Positions 40,164 to 49,633 are shown, counted from the first letter of the stretch. The stretch is DNA of 64,000 nt from JAQTTT01 sp041652755 (GCA_041652755.1 JBAZGS010000001.1:1-64000); one strand, 5' to 3'. Program-made: numbers and translations. Notes: a model not told the origin generated them from the sequence alone.

Positions 40164-40562
40164 ATGGTAGTAACTCATAGAAAAAAAAGCGTAAAAAAAC
40201 TTGGACATAATGATCACAATGGCCTCAGAAGAAGAGGCAGCGGAAACAGGGGAGGAGTTGGAAACGCTGGACATGGAAAAAGAATGAAGCAGAAAAAAAT
40301 GTCTTACATAATAGACGGAAAAGTTGATTACGGAAAGCACGGTTTCACTTCAATTTATAAGAAATTAAAAACTATTAGTGTTGGATTAATCAGTGAAATG
40401 GCTGAAAAGTCAACTTCTCAAAAATTCGAATATGATGCTAAATATAAAAAAATCTTAGGAACTGGAACTGTAAAGAAAGCAATAATTGTTAAAAATTATG
40501 CAGGAATAACAAATAAAGCAAAAGATAAGATTGTTAAAGCTGGTGGAGAAGTTAAAGAATGA
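40164..40562 (+). CDS. rpl15: 50S ribosomal protein L15 (uL15)
   Basis: A 132-residue uL15: THRKKSVKKLGHNDHNGLRR and GSGNRGGVGNAGHGKRMKQK, the glycine-rich rRNA-wrapping extension. The C-terminus KDKIVKAGGEVKE is typical. It overlaps secY by 4 nt. Confidence 0.95.
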   Translation: MVVTHRKKSVKKLGHNDHNGLRRRGSGNRGGVGNAGHGKRMKQKKMSYIIDGKVDYGKHGFTSIYKKLKTISVGLISEMAEKSTSQKFEYDAKYKKILGTGTVKKAIIVKNYAGITNKAKDKIVKAGGEVKE

Positions 40563-41923
40563 AAGATTGGGTTGATTATTTGAGGCTCTTGCCTGAGGTA
40601 AAAAAGCCTGAAAAAAAATTGGATTTTAATGAAAAATTAAAATGGACATTAATTGTTCTTGTATTATTTTTCTTTTTAAGCGTTGTACCTTTATATGGGC
40701 TTTCAAGCAATTATGTAAGCCAGCTGCAGGATTTAAGCCTTATATTGGCAGCAAAGATTGGCTCATTAATCAGCTTAGGTATTGGGCCAATAGTAAGCGG
40801 TAGCATTATTCTTCAATTATTAAAAGGCGCTGATGTAATAAAACTGGACACTAATTCCAAGGAAGGAAAGGAAAAATATCAATTAATCCAGAAAGGAATA
40901 AGCGTTTTATTCATAATAGTAATGAATGCAATGTATGTATTTTCAGGAGCAATACCTCCTTCTAGTGCAACATTATTCAACCAATTAATAATGATTCTTC
41001 AGTTAATCTTCGGAGGCTTATTGTTAATGCTTTTTGATGAAATCTGCAGCAAGTGGGGCTTTGGAAGCGGAATCAGTTTATTCATAGCAGCAGGAGTTAG
41101 CCAGCAATTATTCATTAAAGCTTTAAGCTTAGTTAGGGATCCTTCATCAGGTTTTTTCACTGGTTACATACCTTTAATTTTCCAATCCTTGCTTTCAGGA
41201 AATTTCGGATTAATGATTTGGCCATTAATCAGCGTAGTTGCTACAATAGCAGTATTTTTATTGATAGTCTTTGCAAGCAGCATAAAAGTCAACATTCCAT
41301 TAACTCTTGGAAGAGTCAGGGGTTACAATATTAAATGGCCAATAAAATTTTTCTACACAAGCAATATTCCAGTAATCTTTGCAGCAAGCTTGATTGCAAT
41401 GGTTCAAATGTTAGGATTAATGCTTTTCAATGCAGGATTTCCAATACTTGGAACTTTTTCAGGCCAAAGCGCCCAAACAGGCATTGCATCATGGCTAGTT
41501 TTCCCTAGCCTAAGGACAATAATAACTAACGGATTAGGCAGTTATGTTCCCCAACTAATATTTTATCCATTATTCATGATAGTGGGCTGCGTATTATTCA
41601 GCATTTTATGGGTTCAGGTTGGAGGCCAAGATGCAGCAAGCGTTGCAGACCAAATACACGAATCAGGCTTGTCAATACCTGGATTCAGAAGAGACAAAAG
41701 AATTCTAGAAAGGGTTGTAAAAAGATACATTGACCCATTAACCGTGCTTGGAGCTATAGCTGTGGCATTACTTGCAGTTGTTGCTGAACTATTCAGCGCA
41801 TTGACTTCAGGAACAGGATTATTATTGTCAGTAATGATAATTTACGGATTTTATGAAAACATTAAAAGAGAGGGAATGCAAGGAGCAAACTCAACTGTTA
41901 AAAAATTATTAGAGGCAGTTTAA
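40559..41923 (+). CDS. secY: Protein translocase subunit SecY
   Basis: A 454-residue SecY/Sec61-alpha, the pore of the general secretion channel. About ten membrane helices are evident; GPIVSGSIILQLLKGADVIK (end of TM2, plug region), SKWGFGSGISLFIAAGVSQQ and GRVRGYNIKWPIKFFYTSNI are signature regions. It closes the spc-type cluster by overlapping L15. In many archaea adk follows; here the next gene, 5 bp later, is the EMC3-like insertase. Confidence 0.96.
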   Translation: MKDWVDYLRLLPEVKKPEKKLDFNEKLKWTLIVLVLFFFLSVVPLYGLSSNYVSQLQDLSLILAAKIGSLISLGIGPIVSGSIILQLLKGADVIKLDTNSKEGKEKYQLIQKGISVLFIIVMNAMYVFSGAIPPSSATLFNQLIMILQLIFGGLLLMLFDEICSKWGFGSGISLFIAAGVSQQLFIKALSLVRDPSSGFFTGYIPLIFQSLLSGNFGLMIWPLISVVATIAVFLLIVFASSIKVNIPLTLGRVRGYNIKWPIKFFYTSNIPVIFAASLIAMVQMLGLMLFNAGFPILGTFSGQSAQTGIASWLVFPSLRTIITNGLGSYVPQLIFYPLFMIVGCVLFSILWVQVGGQDAASVADQIHESGLSIPGFRRDKRILERVVKRYIDPLTVLGAIAVALLAVVAELFSALTSGTGLLLSVMIIYGFYENIKREGMQGANSTVKKLLEAV

Positions 41924-41928
41924 AGATA

Positions 41929-42375
41929 ATGGTTGAATATTTATATGGAATAACCTGGCTTACTCCATTAATATTTACAATAGTGCTTTCAATGCTAACA
42001 AGCCTTATTTCTCAATTAAGCTTTAAATTATTTGCAAACAACCAATTTTTAAAGCAAGGCATGAAGGAAGCTAAAGAGCTGCAGCAAAAAATGCTTAAAA
42101 TGGACCAATCAGACAAGGACTACCAAGAAGTTCAAAATAAGCTATTAGATTTGAATATGAAATTAATGAGCGAGCAATTCAAGCCAACAATGATTACAAT
42201 GGTTCCTTTTCTTCTATTATTTGCTTATGCAAAAAGCGTGATTCCAATGGACCAGACTTTAATTCATTTAGGAATCACTTTGCCTTTAATAGGCGAAGGC
42301 TTAGAGTTTTTTGGAGTATACTTTTTAGTGAGCATAATCTTTTCAAACATTTTAAGAAAGCTTTTAAATCGTTAA
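41929..42375 (+). CDS. EMC3/TMCO1-like membrane insertase (DUF106, archaeal YidC-like)
   Basis: A 148-residue DUF106 protein: TM helix near residues 10-30 (TPLIFTIVLSMLTSLISQLS), a cytoplasmic coiled coil (KEAKELQQKMLKMDQSDKDY), then two more helices (MITMVPFLLLFAYAKSVIP and LEFFGVYFLVSIIFSN). This three-TM layout is the archaeal Oxa1/YidC-superfamily insertase related to EMC3. Its place between secY and L34e is standard. Confidence 0.88.
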   Translation: MVEYLYGITWLTPLIFTIVLSMLTSLISQLSFKLFANNQFLKQGMKEAKELQQKMLKMDQSDKDYQEVQNKLLDLNMKLMSEQFKPTMITMVPFLLLFAYAKSVIPMDQTLIHLGITLPLIGEGLEFFGVYFLVSIIFSNILRKLLNR

Positions 42376-42410
42376 TTTTTTAAACAAACAATCATTGAGT
42401 TGATAATATT

Positions 42411-42677
42411 ATGGCAAAAACTAGAAGTGAAAAAACAAGCAAGAAAAGAACTTATGTTGCTCCAGGAGGAGAGACAAGAACTGAATATCATAATAGGAAA
42501 CACACCAAAACCTTGTGCGGAATGTGCGGAATCGAATTAAGCGGTGTTCCAATGAGCATGAAAAAGAAGGCTAAAACTGAAAAAGTGCCTAACAGGCCTT
42601 ATGCTGGAAATTATTGCAGTGCATGCTCAAGAAAAATAATTAAGGAAAAAATATTTAAAGAGGATGAGAAGAAATGA
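42411..42677 (+). CDS. rpl34e: 50S ribosomal protein L34e (eL34)
   Basis: An 88-residue eL34 with a zinc ribbon: KTLCGMCGIELSGVP and YCSACSRK. The start SEKTSKKRTYVAPGGETRTE is typical of archaea. It overlaps L14e by 4 nt. The cmk gene that often separates L34e from L14e is missing. Confidence 0.93.
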   Translation: MAKTRSEKTSKKRTYVAPGGETRTEYHNRKHTKTLCGMCGIELSGVPMSMKKKAKTEKVPNRPYAGNYCSACSRKIIKEKIFKEDEKK

Positions 42678-43147
42678 TTGAAGTAGGAAGATTATGTTTT
42701 AAAATAGCTGGAAGGGAAGCTGGAAAATTAGCAGTAATAATTGATGTAATTGATAATAATTATGTATTAATTGATGGATTAGTAAGAAGGAAAAAATGCA
42801 ATGTATCACACTTAGTTCCTTTAGGAACAGTTCTTAAGATTAAGAAAAACGCACCAACTGCTGAGATTCATAAGGCAATGATTGATTCTAAAATAATTGA
42901 CGAAGTGCCAAAGAAAGGTGAGAAAAAAGAAAGGAAAGAAAAGAATGTAAAGCAGCACGTCAAGAGAGAGAAAGAATCTAAGCCAGCAAAAGAAGCTAAA
43001 CCTGAAAAAAAAGAAGAGAAAAAGGAAGCTAAGCCGGAAAAGAAAGAAAAAGCTAAGCCGGAAAAGAAAGAAAAAGCTAAGCCTGCTAAAAAGGATGCTA
43101 AAAAAAAGGAAGCTAAGCCAGCAAAGAAAGAATCAAAAAAGAAATAA
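42674..43147 (+). CDS. rpl14e: 50S ribosomal protein L14e (eL14)
   Basis: A 157-residue eL14. The first 75 residues are the normal archaeal KOW domain (VGRLCFKIAGREAGKLAVII, LVRRKKCNVSHLVPLG). The last 75 residues are an unusual low-complexity tail of Lys, Glu, Ala and Pro, built in part from a perfect 24-bp tandem repeat (43028-43075). Most archaeal eL14 proteins stop at about 80-100 residues. In many archaea cbf5 comes next; here it is 6.5 kb away. Confidence 0.92.
   Translation: MIEVGRLCFKIAGREAGKLAVIIDVIDNNYVLIDGLVRRKKCNVSHLVPLGTVLKIKKNAPTAEIHKAMIDSKIIDEVPKKGEKKERKEKNVKQHVKREKESKPAKEAKPEKKEEKKEAKPEKKEKAKPEKKEKAKPAKKDAKKKEAKPAKKESKKK
43028..43075 (+). repeat. Two perfect 24-bp tandem repeats in the eL14 tail
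   Basis: The unit starting GCTAAGCCGGAAAAGAAAG is repeated exactly at 43028-43051 and 43052-43075 and partly beyond, encoding repeats of the AKPEKKEK type. Slippage at this repeat could change tail length between strains. Confidence 0.8.
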
Positions 43148-43190
43148 TTAAAAATTATTTCTTTTAATTTTATTTTTCTAAAAAAATTAA
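43148..43190. terminator. T/A-rich terminator between eL14 and convergent pyrG
   Basis: The 43-bp convergent gap contains TTTCTTTTAATTTTATTTTTC on the plus strand and A-rich runs that give T tracts on the minus strand. It would end both the ribosomal operon and pyrG. Confidence 0.45.
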
Positions 43191-44837
43191 TTATTTCATT
43201 TCCTTAGCTGCTTTAATAAAACCTTCAAATAAAGGATTAGGCTTTAAAGGCTTGCTGGTAAGCTCAGGATGAAACTGGCTTGCCATGAAGAAGTTGTGGC
43301 CTGAAAGCTCAATTACTTGCTTAACTAAGCCATCAGAGGATTCTCCGCTAAAAATCATTCCCTTATCTTCAAGCTTTTTCACATAAGCAGGATTAACTTC
43401 GTAGCGGTGCCTGAACCTTTCATTTATGAATTCTTTGCCATATAAAGAGAATGCCAAAGTCCCTTTTTTTAATCTTGTCTTGTAAGCTCCAAGCCTCATG
43501 GAGCCTGACTTATAAGTTACTTTATGCTGCTCAGGCAGAAGAAAAATAACAGGATTAAGTGTTGAACTATTAATCTCAGTAGTGTTCGCATCCTTTAATC
43601 CGCAAACATTTCTGCCAAATTCAATAACAGCTAATTGCATGCCATAGCATAGCCCTAAAAAGGGCTTGTTGCTCTCTCTAAAAGCCCTTATTGCATTAAT
43701 TTTTCCCTCAACACCTCTTGTTCCAAAGCCTCCAGGAATTATTAATCCATCAAATCTGTTAGCTAAAGATTTGGAGCTATCAAATGATAAATCAGTAGTT
43801 TCTACTAATTCATAATTGACTCTGACATTATTCGCTGCTCCAGCATGCTTTAATGCCTCAATAATGCTTGCGTAACTGTCAGAAACGCTTGTGTATTTGC
43901 CTGCAATCATTATCTTAACCTCTCCTTTAGGATTAAGCACTTTATTAACAAACTCTTTCCATCCAGCCAAAACAGCAGAGCTTTCATTTGCGCCTAAATG
44001 CTTCATTATACCCTGAGACTTAAGAAGCAGAGGAACTTCATAAATAGTTTTTAAGTCAGGAACGCAATAAACCCTGCCAATAGAAAGATTTGAAGTATTG
44101 CTTAATTTTTTTCTAATCCCTTCACTTATAGGCTTCTCGCTGCGTGCAATAATAATATCAGGATAAAGGCCCTGCCTCATCAGCTCCTTAATTCCTAACT
44201 GAGCAGGCTTGCTTTTCTGCTCACCAAGGCTAGGAGGTTCAAGAATGTAGGTAATATTTATTACTGTCACATTGCTTTTTCCCTCTTCAGCAATCAACTC
44301 CCTTACAGCTCCGATGAATACAGCATTTTCATCATCACCAACTGTTCCTCCAACTTCAATAATCATTGTATCATAACCCATTGACCTTTCCCTGATAATT
44401 TTTTTAATCTCTCCTGAAACATGGGGGTAATATTGGACATCTCTTCCAAGATACTCCCCTTTCTCTTCTTTATTAAGAATCATCTTCATTAAAGTGCCGT
44501 TAGTTAAGTAGCTGCGGCTGGAAAGGTTAGTGTTAAGGAATCTTTCATAAGTACCTAAATCCATATCGCATTCTAAGCCGTCATCAAGCACGAAAACTTC
44601 CCCATGCCTGAATGGGCTGAGAGTTCCAGCATTAATATTTAAATAACCGTCAAATTTGAAAGGCAGAACTTTCAGGCCGGAATCTTCAAGCAGCCTTGCA
44701 ATGCTTGCAGCAACAACTCCTTTGCCTACTCCGCTGATAACTGAGCCTGTAACAATAATAAACTTTGCAGCTCCCCTAACATAACCTTTAGGAATAGAAT
44801 TAAAATCTTCAATTGAGAGCATATAAGAACTATGCAA
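43191..44837 (-). CDS. pyrG: CTP synthase
   Basis: A 548-residue CTP synthase (UTP + ATP + Gln to CTP). The synthetase half begins KFIIVTGSVISGVGKGVVAA and has the DGYLNINAGTLSPFRHGEVF region; the glutaminase half has GGFGTRGVEGKI, the nucleophile loop LCYGMQLAV and a QFHPE catalytic His-Glu. Start is uncertain: the next in-frame ATG at 44822 fits the TATA-like GTTATTAAAAA (minus strand, about 44845-44856) better. The gene is inserted, with two surface-protein genes, between eL14 and cbf5. Confidence 0.94.
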   Translation of the reverse strand: MHSSYMLSIEDFNSIPKGYVRGAAKFIIVTGSVISGVGKGVVAASIARLLEDSGLKVLPFKFDGYLNINAGTLSPFRHGEVFVLDDGLECDMDLGTYERFLNTNLSSRSYLTNGTLMKMILNKEEKGEYLGRDVQYYPHVSGEIKKIIRERSMGYDTMIIEVGGTVGDDENAVFIGAVRELIAEEGKSNVTVINITYILEPPSLGEQKSKPAQLGIKELMRQGLYPDIIIARSEKPISEGIRKKLSNTSNLSIGRVYCVPDLKTIYEVPLLLKSQGIMKHLGANESSAVLAGWKEFVNKVLNPKGEVKIMIAGKYTSVSDSYASIIEALKHAGAANNVRVNYELVETTDLSFDSSKSLANRFDGLIIPGGFGTRGVEGKINAIRAFRESNKPFLGLCYGMQLAVIEFGRNVCGLKDANTTEINSSTLNPVIFLLPEQHKVTYKSGSMRLGAYKTRLKKGTLAFSLYGKEFINERFRHRYEVNPAYVKKLEDKGMIFSGESSDGLVKQVIELSGHNFFMASQFHPELTSKPLKPNPLFEGFIKAAKEMK

Positions 44838-44939
44838 TTCTTTTTAATAACTTTTGCTATACTCTATAGCAACAATGCAAAATTATTTTTATAAAACTTT
44901 CAATTAATTTTATAAACAATCCATTAATCTTATTAATTA

Positions 44940-45271
44940 ATGAAGTCAATCACTCCTATAGTTAGTGTCATTTTATTAGTTTTAATCACTATTGTTGCAA
45001 GCGTTTCAGCTTTTTATTTCATTAATTCCAATGTTTTAAGCTTGGAATCAAAGAGCAATTTAGACAATTATCCAGGAGCTGACAATTCAAGGCTTAACTT
45101 AGTCTCAATCACTGGCTCTAAGGCAATAATTAGAAATGATGGTACTAATCCTGTTAATGAAGTTATAGTTTTTGTCAATGGTGAACTGTTAAATTTTACT
45201 CTTGATAATCCCCTTCAGCCAGGAGAATTAATGGAGATTGATTATAATACTCAATTAGCTAATGAGGATTT
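44940..45271 (+). repeat. 332-bp perfect repeat, copy 1 (pilin-type 5' module)
   Basis: The first 332 bases of this gene are identical to the first 332 bases of the gene at 47105 (47105-47436), including synonymous sites. Beyond 45271 the two genes diverge at once. This points to a very recent duplication or gene conversion of the module. Confidence 0.9.
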
Positions 45272-47021
45272 AGAGATTAAAATTATTTACAACAATGGAA
45301 AATCAGTGACTGACATTAGCCCCGCTAATAAGAATAATGAATATTCAGGATTTATACTAGATTATACTCCAAGAGTTATTTTGGCAAGCATAGAAAACAA
45401 TACTCACTTGTTAGGTTATTGCCAAGCAACAGTATATAATGCATCAATTGAATCAGTTTATTATTATGAATGGTTGCTTAATGAAGAGCTAAACTGCTCA
45501 GGAAACATTACAGGCAACCATGATAATCAGAACTATTTATTAAACAATATCACTTCAGCTGAGGGCTCATGGAAATTCAAATGCTTAATCAGCAATGGAA
45601 CTTTAAATTCAACTTGGAAAGAAAGCGAAGCTTTAACTATTTATTTTGAACATGATCCTGATGAGTCATCAGCGTATTGTTTGGCAAATAATTCAGCCAA
45701 TACTTGGCTCACTGGCACTTACAATGGAAGTAATTATCCTTGCTGCGGAGATGACGGAGCTCTTGATAATTTTTATAATTCAACAAATTACTGCTGCAAT
45801 GGAGCATTTGATGAAGGAACATGCCACTGCGGAGATGGAGTATGCCAAGCCTGGGAGGATGAATTAAGCTGCAGTGAAGACTGCCAAGCACCAATATTTT
45901 TTTCATCCAATTGGAACACAACATTAACAAGTTCGGGATCAAGCGATAGCAATCAAATTAAACTGCCATTAATTTCATCAGGAACTTATAACTTCACTGT
46001 TTATTGGGGTGATGGAAGTAATGATACTATAACTACTTGGAATCAAGAAGAATTAACTCATACTTATTTAATCGAAGGAGTTTATAATGTTAATATTAGT
46101 GGGATAATTAATGGTTGGGAATTTAATAATGGAGGAGACAAGCTTAAAATACTTGAAATTTCTAAATGGGGAAATTTAAGATTAGGAAATACAGGAAGAT
46201 ATTTATTAGGGTGCTCAAATCTAATAATAACTGCAAATGATACTTTAAATCTTACAGGAACAACAGTGCTTGAGTTTGCATTTTATGGATGTTCAAGCTT
46301 AACAACCATACCAAGTATTAATACTTGGGATGTTTCATCTGTAACCAATATGGATGAAATGTTTATGGGAGCATCATCATTCAATCAAAACATAACAGGA
46401 TGGGATACATCAAGCTTAACAACCGCAGCATATATGTTCAGTGGAGCCAGCAGCTTTAATGGAAATGTTAGCTCTTTTAATATGTCAAAAGTAACAACTA
46501 TAGAGTATATGTTTCAGGGAGCCTCCAGTTTTAACCAGCCATTGAACTCATGGGATACATCGCAAGTAACAAGTTTATACGGAGTTTTTTGGAGTGCTTC
46601 TTCATTTAACCAAGATCTTAATAATTGGAACACATCAAAAGTTACTTCAATGGTTTATACTTTTGAATCTGCAACCAGTTTTAATGGAAATATTGGATCA
46701 TGGGATACCTCAAAAGTAACAAATATGCAGGGAATGTTTTGGGTAGCATCAAATTTTAATCAAGATATAAGCGGTTGGAATACTTCTAAAGTGACAAGCA
46801 TGTGGAGAATGTTCCAAATGGATTATGCTTTTAATCATCCAATAAGTTCATGGGATGTATCTAAAGTGACTAATATGGCTTACATGTTTTACATGGCAAG
46901 CGCTTTTAATCAGGATATAAGCTCGTGGACTGTCAGCCAAACAACTTCATGTACAAGCATATTTAGCATGTGCCCTATAAGTGAAGCTTATAAACCCTCT
47001 TTTACTTCATGTTCGCAGTAA
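44940..47021 (+). CDS. Pilin-anchored surface protein with DUF285/BspA-like repeats
   Basis: A 693-residue surface protein. The N-terminus MKSITPIVSVILLVLITIV is the archaeal pilin-type signal, followed by the same 130-residue module as 27125 and 47105. Then come a probable Ig-like region, a Cys-rich stretch with CCGDDGALDNF (about 261) and DGVCQAWEDELSCSEDC, a PKD-like segment (YWGDGSNDTITTW), and about eight tandem 25-residue repeats of the DUF285/BspA leucine-rich type (SSFNQ..W(D/N)TS(K/Q)VT..M). These repeats are common in bacterial surface proteins. Probably a cell-surface or pilus-tip adhesin. Confidence 0.8.
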   Translation: MKSITPIVSVILLVLITIVASVSAFYFINSNVLSLESKSNLDNYPGADNSRLNLVSITGSKAIIRNDGTNPVNEVIVFVNGELLNFTLDNPLQPGELMEIDYNTQLANEDLEIKIIYNNGKSVTDISPANKNNEYSGFILDYTPRVILASIENNTHLLGYCQATVYNASIESVYYYEWLLNEELNCSGNITGNHDNQNYLLNNITSAEGSWKFKCLISNGTLNSTWKESEALTIYFEHDPDESSAYCLANNSANTWLTGTYNGSNYPCCGDDGALDNFYNSTNYCCNGAFDEGTCHCGDGVCQAWEDELSCSEDCQAPIFFSSNWNTTLTSSGSSDSNQIKLPLISSGTYNFTVYWGDGSNDTITTWNQEELTHTYLIEGVYNVNISGIINGWEFNNGGDKLKILEISKWGNLRLGNTGRYLLGCSNLIITANDTLNLTGTTVLEFAFYGCSSLTTIPSINTWDVSSVTNMDEMFMGASSFNQNITGWDTSSLTTAAYMFSGASSFNGNVSSFNMSKVTTIEYMFQGASSFNQPLNSWDTSQVTSLYGVFWSASSFNQDLNNWNTSKVTSMVYTFESATSFNGNIGSWDTSKVTNMQGMFWVASNFNQDISGWNTSKVTSMWRMFQMDYAFNHPISSWDVSKVTNMAYMFYMASAFNQDISSWTVSQTTSCTSIFSMCPISEAYKPSFTSCSQ

Positions 47022-47104
47022 CTAATGCTTGATTAATCCAAAAAATTGAAGCCTTAAAAAAGTTAACTCATATTTATAAATTAATATATATTAATATTAT
47101 ACTG

Positions 47105-47436
47105 ATGAAGTCAATCACTCCTATAGTTAGTGTCATTTTATTAGTTTTAATCACTATTGTTGCAAGCGTTTCAGCTTTTTATTTCATTAATTCCAATGTT
47201 TTAAGCTTGGAATCAAAGAGCAATTTAGACAATTATCCAGGAGCTGACAATTCAAGGCTTAACTTAGTCTCAATCACTGGCTCTAAGGCAATAATTAGAA
47301 ATGATGGTACTAATCCTGTTAATGAAGTTATAGTTTTTGTCAATGGTGAACTGTTAAATTTTACTCTTGATAATCCCCTTCAGCCAGGAGAATTAATGGA
47401 GATTGATTATAATACTCAATTAGCTAATGAGGATTT
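47105..47436 (+). repeat. 332-bp perfect repeat, copy 2
   Basis: Exact copy of 44940-45271. Immediately after it the sequence becomes like the 27125 gene (GAGGATTTGGAGATAAAA is shared with 27449 onward, and the linker TSPASKNTP is shared), so the gene is a mosaic of the two other family members. Confidence 0.9.
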
Positions 47437-49588
47437 GGAGATAAAAGTAGTATATAATAAGGGCAAAACTGCGCAAGCAACAAGCCCTGCTTCTAAAAAC
47501 ACCCCTGCTTCAGGCTTTACTACAACTACGGAATTCAGCTGCAACAGGGAAATAGTGAACTTTGAAAACAACACTGCATTTATAGGAAGCCAAGATTTAG
47601 GATGCGGATGCAACTCATCATCAAGCATGATAAATTTAGTAAATAATTTTGGGTTTGAAGATGATTTTGACGAATGGATACTTTTATCCGAGAATCCTCC
47701 CGAGGAAGTTTCAATATCTACTCCAGGAAGGAATGGCACAGGAAATGCTTTATTTATGAAGCATAATGGCACTTTTGAAGGAATGCCTTCCTTAGGAATT
47801 TCTCAAAATATCTCCACTGGCGAAACTTTAAGCTTATGGGTTAAAGGCTCAGTAAATGCCAGTGCTAATCCTTCAGGATTAATACTTGGAATCTCTTACG
47901 GATCAGCTGATAACTTGCTTGTCTACACTTTTTATATTAATCCTCTAAGTATTTGTTCATCAGAAAATGTTATATGCATAAATGATTTAACTGAGAATTC
48001 ATGGAATTATGTGACAGTGCATCCTGACAGTGATGCAGCAGAATATCTTGAGATAAATCCAGATAATTACCAAAGAAGCATAGTTTTAGGAGTAATAAGC
48101 AATGAAGGCTACTTTGATGATTTCTTTTTAAACGCGAGCGCTGAAAACTATTACTGCGATATTAATCATGACAATGTTGGAGATGGAATATGCCGAAGCA
48201 ATGAATGCTTTATTTACGAATCGCCTTTAACTCATAATGCCAGCATTGCCAGCTTTAATGGAATGCTTCAAGGATACTGTAATGCTTCAATCCAAGATGA
48301 ATCCCAGCCGGCAACGTATTATTATAATTGGACGAAGAATGGAGCAACAATGTTTAATGGAGAAATGATTGATTCCTGGAGCATTACCACTGGAACATAT
48401 TACTCCTGCGGAATAACTGTTGATGGCACGCTTAAGTGTTGGGGAGATAACAATTTTGGTAAACTAGGCATTGGCAACACTAGCTCTATGGACTCGCCTG
48501 TTCCAGTTCTTGATACTGATAATTACATTGCAGTGAGCGCTGCCACTGTCCATACTTGTGGTATCACTGTTGATGGCACGCTTAAGTGCTGGGGAAACAA
48601 TAGTTTTGGACAATTAGGCATTGGAAATACTACTGAAATGCATTCGCCTATAAATGTTTCAGACACTGACAAATATATTGAAATAAGCTCAGGTGAAAGC
48701 CACACTTGCGGTATCACTGCTGATGGCACGCTTAAGTGCTGGGGTAGCAATGATTATGGAGAATTAGGCAATGGAATCTATGGAGGAATAATAAGCACTC
48801 CAGCAGCAGTGCCAGACTCTGACAAGTATGTTAAAGTTGCTGCAGCTATGGATTATACTTGTGCAATCACAACCAATGGCACGCTTAAGTGCTGGGGTTT
48901 AAATTTTAACGGCCAGTTAGGCATAGGCAACACCACTCAAATGCTTTTACCTATTGAAGTATTAGACTCTGATAATTATGTTTCAGTGAGCGCGAGCGTG
49001 ACTCACACTTGCGGTATCACTGCTGATGGCACAGCGAAGTGCTGGGGAAGCAATGGAAACGGCCAGTTAGGCATAGGCAACACCACTCAAATGCTTTCAC
49101 CTATTGAAGTATTAGACTCTGATAATTATGTTTCAGTGAGCGCAGGAGCCTATTACTCCTGTGCTATAAATAATGGCAGCACTATTAAATGCTGGGGAAG
49201 CAATGGAAACGGCCAGTTAGGCATAGGCAACACCACTGAGATGAATTCGCCAATCAATGTTGATGATTCTGACAAATATTTGTCACTAAGCTCAAGATAT
49301 GGTGAGCACACCTGTGCTATAACTGCTGACGGCACAGCTAAGTGCTGGGGAAGCGCAGGAAGCGGCCAATTAGGGGGAGGGAATGGAGTCCAGAAAGAAT
49401 CACCTGCACCAGTGCTTGATGCTAACAAGTATTCAGCAACAAAACTCTTTGAAAATAACAGCTTACTAGTCAATACAATTCTTTCATCCAGCCTAAGCTC
49501 AGGGTATTGGGTTTTCAGCTGCAAAGTCGGTGATGGAATAACAAACAGTTCATGGGTTTCAAGCGAAGCTTATGATGTGGAAATATAA
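47105..49588 (+). CDS. Pilin-anchored surface protein with seven RCC1-type repeats
   Basis: An 827-residue surface protein with the pilin-type start shared with 44940. A jelly-roll-like region follows (about 180-345), a Cys-rich DGICRSNECF stretch, then an Ig-like part. The C-terminal third has seven tandem RCC1/BNR-II repeats of about 50 residues, each with CGIT.DGT.KCWG and LGIGNT; seven blades fit a closed propeller, and two Cys per blade could form disulfides outside the cell. Many NxT sites occur. Likely an adhesin; the repeats show near-identical DNA between blades 5 and 6 (recent internal duplication). Confidence 0.82.
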   Translation: MKSITPIVSVILLVLITIVASVSAFYFINSNVLSLESKSNLDNYPGADNSRLNLVSITGSKAIIRNDGTNPVNEVIVFVNGELLNFTLDNPLQPGELMEIDYNTQLANEDLEIKVVYNKGKTAQATSPASKNTPASGFTTTTEFSCNREIVNFENNTAFIGSQDLGCGCNSSSSMINLVNNFGFEDDFDEWILLSENPPEEVSISTPGRNGTGNALFMKHNGTFEGMPSLGISQNISTGETLSLWVKGSVNASANPSGLILGISYGSADNLLVYTFYINPLSICSSENVICINDLTENSWNYVTVHPDSDAAEYLEINPDNYQRSIVLGVISNEGYFDDFFLNASAENYYCDINHDNVGDGICRSNECFIYESPLTHNASIASFNGMLQGYCNASIQDESQPATYYYNWTKNGATMFNGEMIDSWSITTGTYYSCGITVDGTLKCWGDNNFGKLGIGNTSSMDSPVPVLDTDNYIAVSAATVHTCGITVDGTLKCWGNNSFGQLGIGNTTEMHSPINVSDTDKYIEISSGESHTCGITADGTLKCWGSNDYGELGNGIYGGIISTPAAVPDSDKYVKVAAAMDYTCAITTNGTLKCWGLNFNGQLGIGNTTQMLLPIEVLDSDNYVSVSASVTHTCGITADGTAKCWGSNGNGQLGIGNTTQMLSPIEVLDSDNYVSVSAGAYYSCAINNGSTIKCWGSNGNGQLGIGNTTEMNSPINVDDSDKYLSLSSRYGEHTCAITADGTAKCWGSAGSGQLGGGNGVQKESPAPVLDANKYSATKLFENNSLLVNTILSSSLSSGYWVFSCKVGDGITNSSWVSSEAYDVEI

Positions 49589-49633
49589 TCTAATAGCAAA
49601 GCATTAAAAAAGCAATAATTATTAAATCTTGAT

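Noticed and set aside
45709..45942. Overlapping frames in the Cys-rich part of the 44940 gene
   Set aside because: Two alternative frames are open there on both strands but give no domain-like product; the pilin-anchored reading frame covers the same bases.
48400..49400. Regular repeats that might be a CRISPR array
   Set aside because: The repeats are in frame, encode RCC1 blades and vary at third positions; there are no short palindromic repeats with unique spacers and no cas genes anywhere in the window.
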